DNA of 64,000 nucleotides from Mesorhizobium_K quangtriensis (lineage in GTDB: Bacteria; Pseudomonadota; Alphaproteobacteria; Rhizobiales; Rhizobiaceae). The DNA lies in contig NZ_JBEBMF010000002.1 in the NCBI RefSeq assembly GCF_040081925.1, positions 310,001 through 374,000 of the forward strand. Direction: 5' to 3'. Under the pieces are notes generated by a model. It did not search any database, was not told where the DNA came from, and saw only the letters and a list, made by a program, of their open reading frames with translations. The position numbers and the translations under genes are program-made. This document shows positions 44,429-51,460 of this stretch, one piece after another; position 1 is the first letter of the stretch; each line of letters opens with the position of its first letter.

Positions 44429-44470
44429 TTACGCAACCAAAGCCTTGATGACGCCGCAATACAATCCCAT
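44429..44470 (-). CDS. Possible 13-aa peptide with strong ribosome site
   Basis: MGLYCGVIKALVA, starting at ATG 44470. AAGGAGG lies 13 nt upstream, longer than ideal; another ATG lies only 2 nt after the AAGGAGG. A terminator follows 66 nt downstream. It could be a leader peptide or a chance frame. Confidence 0.25.
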   Translation of the reverse strand: MGLYCGVIKALVA

Positions 44471-44638
44471 ATAGCGTCCATCGCCTCCTTGGTGCGGGAA
44501 GGTCTGGACAGATGGTCCGTGAGATCCCCCAGTTTGAGGCGGTTATTTGTGCCGGTCGACGGCGCGGTGACCACGAATGAACCGGCACCACGCAATGTCT
44601 CGGAAACGAAGGGAAGCGGGCTTTGGGCCCGCTTTTTT
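44430..44638 (+). ncRNA. Candidate small RNA with rho-independent terminator
   Basis: No supported plus-strand protein gene lies here. There is an 8-bp stem, GTGCCGGT at 44549-44556 with ACCGGCAC at 44581-44588, followed by a classic terminator: AGCGGGC at 44615-44621 paired with GCCCGCT at 44627-44633, then T6. A CCTCCTT tract near 44487 could face ribosome-binding sites. It does not match what I remember of 6S, SRP or RNase P RNA. The 5' end is not defined. Confidence 0.35.
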
Positions 44639-44640
44639 GT

Positions 44641-44983
44641 TGTTTGGCATGAGCGACGGAACCGAGCCCCTTGCCGGCAGTTAGGGCGATGGTCGTTCCC
44701 TCAACGGCCAGGAAGCTCGTTGACGAGCATTTTCAGGCAACCGGAGACGGGCTTCCGCTTCGTGAGGGAACCAAGACTTCTTCCGCGCCGGTCGTTCCAT
44801 TAACCCACGACCAGGAAAGTCAGCCAACGCGTGTGTTTGCACTTGCGGTGGCGGGCTTCTTTCTCCTGCCCACCCCTTGGATCCATTAGATGAGCCGGCC
44901 TCTGTATTCGGCGCTTCCGAATTTGACTCAACGGTCGGTTGTCGGGAAGGTCGTAGTTTGCAGGTGAAAGAATGGAGGGCAGA
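44641..44983. other. Gene-free stretch before the RiPP-like peptide
   Basis: About 340 bp. Short plus-strand frames exist here but none has a ribosome site or a family-like sequence. Promoter of the 42-aa peptide gene is presumably within the last 100 bp. Confidence 0.45.
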
Positions 44984-45112
44984 ATGCTTCGAACGTCTTC
45001 GCGTCGATCCTACCTGAAGCCTACGGTGAAGAAGTCTCTGGTGCTGCTGCAATCGGTGACTGCCCAGACGACATCGCCTATTGATCCGGGTACGGGGGGC
45101 GGAGGCACCTGA
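44984..45112 (+). CDS. Putative RiPP precursor-like peptide (42 aa)
   Basis: ATG 44984 follows GGAGGGCAGA, an excellent ribosome site. The peptide has a basic amino end, then SYLKPTVKKSLVLLQSVTAQ: Y10, P13, V15, L21/L22 and V25-T26-A27. That spacing resembles the lasso-type leader pattern Y-x-x-P-x-L followed by a leucine and a terminal T-x, and the K-P-x-V-x-K...V-T-A form annotated as putative RiPP precursor in rhizobia. The tail TTSPIDPGTGGGGT would be the core. No peptidase, cyclase or other modifying enzyme lies nearby, so maturation must be in trans, if it occurs. Confidence 0.5.
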   Translation: MLRTSSRRSYLKPTVKKSLVLLQSVTAQTTSPIDPGTGGGGT

Positions 45113-45151
45113 ACATCACCGCATAGCGAATGAACATCACCGCATAGCGAA
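45110..45151. repeat. 21-bp tandem duplication
   Basis: A 21-bp unit beginning TGAACATCACCGC occurs twice, at 45110-45130 and 45131-45151, with no gap. The first copy contains the stop codon of the 42-aa peptide gene. It is a recent duplication or a binding-site pair. Confidence 0.8.
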
Positions 45152-45241
45152 CTCGTACCCACCTGACCGCCCTTAACGTCGGCAACGGAACCCTCTTGCG
45201 TTTTCCGCATTGATGCAGGGAAAACCAACTGGGAGAACACT

Positions 45242-45322
45242 ATGTTTCGTGGCGGACTTTTGTGGCTGATTGGTATACCGATTCCGGTGATCATCATCCT
45301 GTGGCTGCTCGGATATCTCTGA
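45242..45322 (+). CDS. Tiny membrane peptide (26 aa)
   Basis: ATG 45242 follows GGGAGAA. The peptide MFRGGLLWLIGIPIPVIIIL continues as a hydrophobic helix to the stop, so it is a single-span membrane peptide. A strong terminator follows 19 nt after the stop, which supports a real short transcript. Function unknown; I have a sense that very similar peptides occur in other rhizobia. Confidence 0.6.
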   Translation: MFRGGLLWLIGIPIPVIIILWLLGYL

Positions 45323-45341
45323 TCCACGCCGCAGGGATGCG

Positions 45342-45372
45342 AAAAGGGCCTGTCCAAGCGACAGGCCCTTTT
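45342..45372. terminator. Bidirectional rho-independent terminator
   Basis: AAAAGGGCCTGTC at 45342-45354 pairs perfectly with 45360-45372 around a 5-nt loop, giving T runs on both strands. It serves the 26-aa peptide gene and the convergent phasin-like gene. Confidence 0.85.
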
Positions 45373-45397
45373 GCTTTTCAAACAAAGAAATCGCTTG

Positions 45398-45754
45398 CTA
45401 GCGCTTTGACAGCCGACGGTAATTTGCGCTGACGCGGCGGCTGGCGGGTGCAAGCGCCGCCTGCATGGAACGCTCCACGGCCGCGCCCGAAAGCATTGCT
45501 GGCGTCTTGCCCGAAAAGACATCCGGCCAGAAAGACAGGGCAGACGAAAACAGAGACCACTGGGCGGCGACAATGCCTTCGGCGGCGGCTTCGATCTTTT
45601 CGGTGACGGCCAGACCCGTTTCCGAAGCCAGTTTGCCGACAGTGCCGGCCTCCGCGGCCAGCAGAGGCAGGCGCATGGCGGCAACCATCGGCGCCAGCGC
45701 AAGACCGGTCGGGACCGCGATTACGTCGTAACGTCTGGAACGACGATTTTTCAT
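45398..45754 (-). CDS. Small phasin-like protein
   Basis: A 118-aa alanine-rich helical protein. The stretch SETGLAVTEKIEAAAEGIVAAQWSLF and the following helix resemble phasin-family proteins that coat polyhydroxyalkanoate granules. No PHA genes are near, so this stays tentative. GGAG precedes ATG 45754 (MKNRRSRRYDVIAV); the open frame to 45814 is longer but without a site. Confidence 0.55.
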   Translation of the reverse strand: MKNRRSRRYDVIAVPTGLALAPMVAAMRLPLLAAEAGTVGKLASETGLAVTEKIEAAAEGIVAAQWSLFSSALSFWPDVFSGKTPAMLSGAAVERSMQAALAPASRRVSANYRRLSKR

Positions 45755-45824
45755 GCTCCGACCCGCCTCTGTGATGCAGTCATATAACGTCGGGCCGGAG
45801 ACGCGGTTGCGCAAGAGGGCAGCG

Positions 45825-47204
45825 CTATTTTCCTGCGAGGTCTGCCTGAGCCAGATCGAGCGCCTTGAGGATGATGTCGCAGGCCTCGTCGATCGTCTCG
45901 CGCGTCCAGATGAGCGGCGGCGACAGGATCATGGTGTCGCCGGTGGCGCGCAGCATGAGGCCGTTGGCGATGGCGTGGTCGCGGATGACGACGGCGGCGC
46001 TGCCCGACGGCTTGTAGCGCTCGCGCGTCTCCTTGCTTCGGACGATCTCGATGGCGCCCATCAGGCCGATGGCGCGCGTTTCCCCGACCAGCGGATGGCC
46101 GAAGATGCGCTCGCGCAGCTGCTGCTCGAAATACGGGCCGGTGTCGGTCTTCACGCGCTCCACCAAGCCTTCCCGCTCGATGATCTCGATGTTGCGCAGG
46201 CCCACCGCGCAGGCGACGGGATGTCCGGAATAGGTGTAGCCGTGGAAGAACTCGCCACCCTTCTCGATCAGCGTCGAGGCGATTCGGTCTCCGACGAGCA
46301 GAGCCGACAGCGGCAGATAGCCCGACGTCAGCGCCTTGGCGGTGGTGATTGTGTCTGGCTCGATGCCGTAATATTGCGAGCCAAACCATTCGCCGGTGCG
46401 GCCGTAGCCGGTGATGACCTCGTCGACCATCAGCAGGACGTCGTACTTGCGGCAGATGCGCTGGATCTCGGCCCAGTAATTCCTGGGCGCGATCTTGACG
46501 CCCCCTGCCCCCATGACGGGTTCGCCGATGAAGGCGGCGACATTGTCGGGGCCAGCTTCGAGAATGGCATCCTCGACCGCCTTTGCCGCCCGCAGGCCGA
46601 AAGCCTCTTCACTCTCGCCCGGTTCGGCATTCTCGAACGCATAGGGCGGCATGACATGGACGATGCCGGGTACCGCGCCGCCAAGCTGGCCATGCATATG
46701 CTTCATGCCGCCGAGCGAAACGCCGGCAACCGTCGAGCCGTGATAGGCGTCGCGGCGCGAGATGATGATGTTCTTCTGCGGCTCGCCCTCAAGCACCCAG
46801 TAGTGGCGGACCAAGCGCAGCGCCGTGTCGTTGGACTCGGAGCCCGAAGAGCCGAAGAATACCTGGTTGACGTTTTTCGGCGCGAGGTCGGCCAGCTTCT
46901 GGGCCAGCAGCACCGGCGTCGGCGTCGTGCATTTGAAGAAGGAGTTGTAGTAGGGCAGCTCCAGCATCTGCTCGTAAGCGACTTCGGCGAGTTCCTTGCG
47001 ACCGTAGCCGACCGCCACGCACCAGAGCCCCGCCATGCCGTCGAGGATGCGGTTACCCTCGCTGTCGTAGATATAGGCGCCGTCGGCGCGCACGATCATG
47101 CGCGAACCGGCGGCCCTGAGTTCGTTGTGGTCGGTGAAGGGATGGAGATGATGCGCTGCGTCGATCGCCTGCAACTGCTTCAGCGAATAATTCTGATAGG
47201 TCAT
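45825..47204 (-). CDS. Class III (omega) aminotransferase
   Basis: A 459-aa PLP enzyme of the beta-alanine/putrescine-pyruvate aminotransferase group. The cofactor lysine is in DTITTAKALTSGYLPLSALL near residue 287. DEVITGYGRTGEWFGS near 260 is the class III signature with the aspartate that contacts the pyridine nitrogen. It transfers an omega-amino group from a diamine or beta-amino acid to pyruvate. ATG 47204 (MTYQNYSLKQLQ) suits the family; upstream frame is not conserved-looking. It is transcribed alone. Confidence 0.92.
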   Translation of the reverse strand: MTYQNYSLKQLQAIDAAHHLHPFTDHNELRAAGSRMIVRADGAYIYDSEGNRILDGMAGLWCVAVGYGRKELAEVAYEQMLELPYYNSFFKCTTPTPVLLAQKLADLAPKNVNQVFFGSSGSESNDTALRLVRHYWVLEGEPQKNIIISRRDAYHGSTVAGVSLGGMKHMHGQLGGAVPGIVHVMPPYAFENAEPGESEEAFGLRAAKAVEDAILEAGPDNVAAFIGEPVMGAGGVKIAPRNYWAEIQRICRKYDVLLMVDEVITGYGRTGEWFGSQYYGIEPDTITTAKALTSGYLPLSALLVGDRIASTLIEKGGEFFHGYTYSGHPVACAVGLRNIEIIEREGLVERVKTDTGPYFEQQLRERIFGHPLVGETRAIGLMGAIEIVRSKETRERYKPSGSAAVVIRDHAIANGLMLRATGDTMILSPPLIWTRETIDEACDIILKALDLAQADLAGK

Positions 47205-47434
47205 GATGTCGTGCCTCAAAGTTGAATCAAGCCGGCAAGGGGTTCGACCCTGGCGCGGCGGCGGATTCAGAGGCACAAGGGCGGCGAGTAGCCGATCCGG
47301 GCGCAAAGCCGCAGAAGCTCGGCGCGCAGCGTCCGCCGCGAGGGGCGGACCGCGGCGTCGAGCGTCGAAAATGTGCGGCGGCGGATCATAGGTCAGTCAT
47401 AAAGAGATCGCGGACGCGCTTCAAGCGGCAGGCT

Positions 47435-48652
47435 TCAGGCGTCGCGCCGGCGCACGACCATCAACACGCCGAGGACCAGTATGATCGCGCCCAGCGCTAT
47501 CGGCAGGCCCGGCTGGCCGAATACGTCCATCGCAGCCCCCGCCACCGGCGGCACGATGATGCCGCCGACGCCCCACATCATCGCGAAGGCCGCGTTGCCT
47601 GCGACAAGCATCGGCCCGGTGAAGCGTTCGCCGAGTTCGATGATGCTCATGGTGTATATGCCGTAGGTTGCCGCCCCCCAGAAGAAAAGGAGCGGCCATA
47701 TGAGCGGCGTTTCGATCATAAGCGGAAGCAGGATGCAGCCAATCACGGCAAGCACCACGCAGCCGAACTTGACCTGACGCGCGGACGTGCGCTCGGCGAC
47801 AAGGCCGAGCGGGACCTGGAGCGCGATGTTGCCGGCGATCAGCGTTGCCAGCAGCGCCGACATGGTGACTTCGTTGATGCCGTGCTGGGTGCCGTAGACC
47901 GGAAGCAAGGCGAGCACGGCTTGCTCGAAGCCGGCGGCGATGAGCACCGACACCGCAAGCAGCCATGCGATCGGGATGAAGCCGATGACCGATGCGCTGT
48001 GCCCCTCCTCTCCCCGCATGTCGGGCAGACGCGGGAGCACCACCAGCAAGCATCCTGCGCAGACCAGGAACGCGACGATGCCAATGAGGAACGGCGGCCA
48101 GCCTTCCGAACCGACGAGAAGCAGGCAGAGCGGACCGGCCGCGAAGCCGGCCGAGATTATGGTTGTGTATATGCCCATGATGCGGCCCCGACGCGACGGG
48201 GGTGCGAGTGCGATGATCCAGACCTCGGACAGCACATAGAGCGGGTTTATGACCGCACCGAGCAGGAAGCGCAGGACGAACCAGGCGTACAGATCCTGCG
48301 TCCAGCCGATCAGGGCAAGCAGGATCGCGGCCAGAAAGGCGCAGGTCAGCGCGGTGCGTTTGGCGCCGAACCTGCGCGAGACGACCGGGATCAGCGGGGA
48401 CGAAACGATGAAGCCGATCGGCGACATCGCCGCCGACAATCCGATCATCGCAGGCGAGACGCCCTGCCGTCCCAGGATGAAGGACAGCAACGGGTAGGTC
48501 AGGCCCTGCGCGATGGCAAAGACCGAGACTGTGGCGATCACTCCGGCAAGTGCCGCCCAGGGCGTCTGTTCGACTGCCGTATTGTGACGCGCGATGGTCA
48601 AAATGGAGAGCCTGTCTGATTGTCGCGCGGAACACATCAGCGGCGCGCGCAA
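47435..48652 (-). CDS. MFS transporter (YcaD-like)
   Basis: About 405 aa with 12 predicted hydrophobic segments. The loop 2-3 signature is VVSRRFGAKRTAL near 91-103, and the central PSRRGRIMGIYTT resembles the YcaD/YfkF-like branch. The substrate is unknown. The start is uncertain: ATG 48652 or TTG 48601, neither with a strong ribosome site. Confidence 0.85.
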   Translation of the reverse strand: MRAPLMCSARQSDRLSILTIARHNTAVEQTPWAALAGVIATVSVFAIAQGLTYPLLSFILGRQGVSPAMIGLSAAMSPIGFIVSSPLIPVVSRRFGAKRTALTCAFLAAILLALIGWTQDLYAWFVLRFLLGAVINPLYVLSEVWIIALAPPSRRGRIMGIYTTIISAGFAAGPLCLLLVGSEGWPPFLIGIVAFLVCAGCLLVVLPRLPDMRGEEGHSASVIGFIPIAWLLAVSVLIAAGFEQAVLALLPVYGTQHGINEVTMSALLATLIAGNIALQVPLGLVAERTSARQVKFGCVVLAVIGCILLPLMIETPLIWPLLFFWGAATYGIYTMSIIELGERFTGPMLVAGNAAFAMMWGVGGIIVPPVAGAAMDVFGQPGLPIALGAIILVLGVLMVVRRRDA

Positions 48653-48849
48653 AAGGCAATCGAGGGGAGCACAGGACCAAGCAAAATCGACCTGTGAGCC
48701 AGCCTGTCGCCATGACCGATTATGACCGAAATCGCCCGTATTAATTATATCAATTTTGTATCAGCCACATAACTGGCGCAGCATCGGTCAGTTACTTTGG
48801 GTTCCTATGTGAGTGCTCAAGGCGGCGGGTGCACGCCATGGAGTCTACA

Positions 48850-49026
48850 ATGGAACAGAGTTGGACGTTTGACAGATATGACGTGCCGTCGGGCGACCTG
48901 GAATTCTGGGCCATCCGCCGGGGCAAATTTCCCAGGGCCGAGACCCAGGGCCGTCGCAGGCAGATGTTGATGCGGACGGGCGTGGCGGTGCTGGCAGCTG
49001 TAGCGGTGGGCGTTGCGTTGGTGTGA
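48850..49026 (+). CDS. Small protein with carboxyl-terminal membrane anchor
   Basis: A 58-aa hypothetical protein. GGAG at 48840-48843 lies 6 nt before ATG 48850. The amino part MEQSWTFDRYDVPSGDLEFW is polar, then basic residues (GRRRQMLMRTG) precede a single span VAVLAAVAVGVALV, giving a tail-anchored look. It lies 126 bp upstream of the MttB-family gene on the same strand and may share its transcript. No family recognised. Confidence 0.5.
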   Translation: MEQSWTFDRYDVPSGDLEFWAIRRGKFPRAETQGRRRQMLMRTGVAVLAAVAVGVALV

Positions 49027-49152
49027 AACGCCGGCCAACGCCGCCGCGTCGGCCAATGTCGCTTCCCTCGCTCTAGTGGTCGCCGCCTCCGCAATGCGGT
49101 GGCTTGCGCCAGTCCATGATGAAGTCGAAACCTGCTTCATCATGAGGGTACC

Positions 49153-50730
49153 ATGACCGCCGCGCTTCATCCGGCAGAACCGACGCTCGCCACCGACAGG
49201 GGTCGCCGTGGCGGCCGGGCGGGCAAGCGCGCCGGCGGGGCGGCTGCTTTCGACCAGCCGGCCTTCCGGCAACTGAAAAACCCCTTCGCGCCCACGAAAC
49301 TTGTCTCGGATGACGAGCTGGAATCGATTCACCGCGCCTCGCTGCGCGTGCTGAAGGAAATCGGCGTCGACGTGCTGCACGACGAAGCGCGGCGCATCAT
49401 GAAGGCGCATGGCGCAGACGTGCGCGAGGGTACGGAACGCGTGCGCTTTGACGCCGACATGATCCTGGAGACGATCGCGAGCTGCCCAAGCGAATTCACG
49501 CTGCATGCGCGCAACCCCGAGCATAATGTGCGCTTCGGGGGCAACAATCTGATCTTTTCGCAGATGGCCTCGGCGCCGAACTGCTCGGACCTCGACAATG
49601 GGCGGCGCGCCGGCAACCAGGCGGACTTCAGGAACTTCCTGAAGCTGGCGCAAGTGCACAACATCCTGATGACGACAGGCGGCTACCCCGTTGAACCGGT
49701 GGACATCCACCCGTCGATCCGCCACCTCGAATGCATCCGCGACCTGTCCTTGCTTACCGACAAGGCGTTCCACATCTATTCGCTCGGCAAGGAGCGCAAT
49801 GTCGACGGGATCGAGATCGCCCGCATAGCGCGCGGTATTTCGCGCGAGCAATTGCAGGACGAGCCTTCGGTTTACACGATCATCAACACCAATTCGCCGC
49901 TGAAACTCGACGTGCCGATGATGGAGGGCATCATCCAGATGTCCGGCAACGGGCAGCTTGTGATCGTGACGCCGTTCACGCTGGCGGGTGCGATGGCGCC
50001 GGTGACGGTCGGCGGCGCGCTGGTGCAGCAGAACGCCGAGGCGCTGGCGGGCCTCGCGTTTACGCAGATGGTGAAGAAGGGGGCGCCGGTCGGCTATGGC
50101 GGGTTCACCTCCAATGTCGACATGAAGTCGGGCGCGCCGGCCTTTGGCACACCGGAATACATGAAGGCGCAGATCGTCGGCGGGCAGCTCGCACGGCGGT
50201 ACGGTATTCCCTATCGCAGTTCCAACGTCTGCGCCGCCAACCAGGTCGACGCACAGGCGGCCTACGAAAGCGTCTTCTCGCTGTGGGGGCTGATCCAGGG
50301 CGGCGCGAATTTCGTGCTGCACGCAGCCGGCTGGCTGGAGGGCGGCCTGCGCTGCTCCTACGAGAAGATGATCCTCGACATCGACCTGTTGCAGATGGTG
50401 GCGGAGTTCCTGCAGCCGCTCGATCTGTCGGAGGATGCGCTCGCCGTTGACGCCATTCGCGATGTAGGCCCTGGAGGCCACTTCTTCGGCACACCCCACA
50501 CGCAGTCGCGCTACAAGACCGCATTCTATTCGCCCGTCATCTCCGACTGGCGCAATTTCGAGACCTGGGCGGAAGCAGGCAGCCCGACCGCGCTGGAACG
50601 CGCCAACCGGGTCTGGAAGGAGCGGCTGGCGGCCTACGAGAGGCCGGCCATCGATCCCGCGATCGAGGAAGAGATCAACGCCTTCGTCGACAAGCGCAAG
50701 GCCGAAGGCGGCGCGCCGACGGATTTTTGA
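49153..50730 (+). CDS. Trimethylamine methyltransferase (MttB) family protein, non-pyrrolysine
   Basis: A 525-aa TIM-barrel methyltransferase of the MttB superfamily. The frame has no internal amber codon, so there is no pyrrolysine; related proteins such as MtgB act on glycine betaine and others on carnitine or proline betaine. Recognisable segments are FAPTKLVSDDELESIHRASLRVLKE at the start and VITPFTLAGAMAPVT-like (IVTPFTLAGAMAPVTVGG) in the barrel, with FGTPEYMKAQIVGGQLARRYG near 335. The usual corrinoid protein partner is not encoded in the window. It opens the methyl-onium gene block. Confidence 0.9.
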   Translation: MTAALHPAEPTLATDRGRRGGRAGKRAGGAAAFDQPAFRQLKNPFAPTKLVSDDELESIHRASLRVLKEIGVDVLHDEARRIMKAHGADVREGTERVRFDADMILETIASCPSEFTLHARNPEHNVRFGGNNLIFSQMASAPNCSDLDNGRRAGNQADFRNFLKLAQVHNILMTTGGYPVEPVDIHPSIRHLECIRDLSLLTDKAFHIYSLGKERNVDGIEIARIARGISREQLQDEPSVYTIINTNSPLKLDVPMMEGIIQMSGNGQLVIVTPFTLAGAMAPVTVGGALVQQNAEALAGLAFTQMVKKGAPVGYGGFTSNVDMKSGAPAFGTPEYMKAQIVGGQLARRYGIPYRSSNVCAANQVDAQAAYESVFSLWGLIQGGANFVLHAAGWLEGGLRCSYEKMILDIDLLQMVAEFLQPLDLSEDALAVDAIRDVGPGGHFFGTPHTQSRYKTAFYSPVISDWRNFETWAEAGSPTALERANRVWKERLAAYERPAIDPAIEEEINAFVDKRKAEGGAPTDF

Positions 50731-50774
50731 GTTCGGCAGCCCGTGACGTGGATTGTTTTACGGTGAGTTCAGGT

Positions 50775-50843
50775 CGACCCCCACTCCGTCACGCTACGCG
50801 TGACACCTCTCCCCCGCTCGACGGGGGAGAGGAAAGGCGCGCG
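50775..50843 (+). repeat. GC-rich repeat flanking the DUF559 gene, left copy
   Basis: GACCCCCACTCCGTCACGC... to GAGAGGAAAGGCGCGCG. It matches the copy at 51358-51425 in direct orientation and is inverted relative to 50862-50920. Confidence 0.8.
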
Positions 50844-50861
50844 TCGGCCGACCTTGGCTCC

Positions 50862-50920
50862 TTTCCTCTACCCCCGCAGGGGGGAGAGGTGGCGTCGCGG
50901 AGCGACGACGGAGTGGGGGT
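50862..50920 (-). repeat. GC-rich repeat, inverted copy
   Basis: The reverse complement of the left copy with changes in the middle. Copies 50775-50843 and 50862-50920 together make a fold-back of about 146 bp, like a miniature element. Confidence 0.75.
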
Positions 50921-51410
50921 AGGCGCTTCCCAAACGCGAAGCAGGCGCAAGGCAGGCGCCACAGCGCGTGCGCGCAAACTCCGCCAGGGCGACAATCAGG
51001 CAGAGGCTTTGCTGTGGTTGGAATTGAAGCGTCGGAAACTCGGCGGCCATAAATTTACACGGCAATTTCCAGTTGGTCCCTACTTTGCCGATTTCGCTTG
51101 CCGTGAACGATGGCTTGTCGTCGAACTCGACGGCTCGCAGCACGCCGACAGTACGTATGACCGCCGTCGCGACGAACTCATGCGTTCGCTGGGCTATTCG
51201 GTGATGCGCTTCTGGAGCCATGAGGTTGTGAAGCACCGGAGCTCGGTGTGCGAAACGATTCTGGCTGCACTTGACGGCAGGCTCGCCGAAGTCGTTACCG
51301 CTTCTGATTTGCGTTTCGTTTACGCAGGTGCCCAACGGCCCAACAACACCGCTGATCGACCCACACTCCATCACGCTGCGCGAGACACCTCTCCCCCGCT
51401 CGACGGGTGA
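50913..51410 (+). CDS. DUF559 protein, Vsr-like endonuclease fold
   Basis: About 165 aa. The DUF559 core begins ARKLRQGDNQAEALLWLELKRRKLGGHKFTRQ, then GPYFADFACRERWLVVELDGSQH (strands with the acidic active-site residues), then RRRDELMRSLGYSVMRFWSHEV. This is the Vsr/restriction-endonuclease-like fold; biological role unknown. The start is uncertain: GTG 50913, with the frame open back to 50727 through repeats. Its last codons lie in the right-hand repeat copy. It interrupts the methyl-onium block and looks like an inserted cassette. Confidence 0.75.
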   Translation: MGVGASQTRSRRKAGATARARKLRQGDNQAEALLWLELKRRKLGGHKFTRQFPVGPYFADFACRERWLVVELDGSQHADSTYDRRRDELMRSLGYSVMRFWSHEVVKHRSSVCETILAALDGRLAEVVTASDLRFVYAGAQRPNNTADRPTLHHAARDTSPPLDG

Positions 51411-51425
51411 GAGGAAAGGCGCGCG
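51358..51425 (+). repeat. GC-rich repeat flanking the DUF559 gene, right copy
   Basis: A direct copy of 50775-50843 with a few substitutions. It includes the DUF559 stop codon at 51408-51410 and ends 36 bp before the next gene. Confidence 0.8.
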
Positions 51426-51460
51426 GCAGATTCAATTTTTCATCTCACGGAACGAACCAC

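Noticed and set aside
44671..44889. A 72-codon plus-strand frame
   Set aside because: No ribosome site, no recognisable pattern, and it lies in a strip where random frames are frequent.
47222..48619. A 465-codon plus-strand frame opposite the MFS gene
   Set aside because: Composition is dominated by R, D, Q and H, with no hydrophobic core, as expected from the antisense of a membrane protein.
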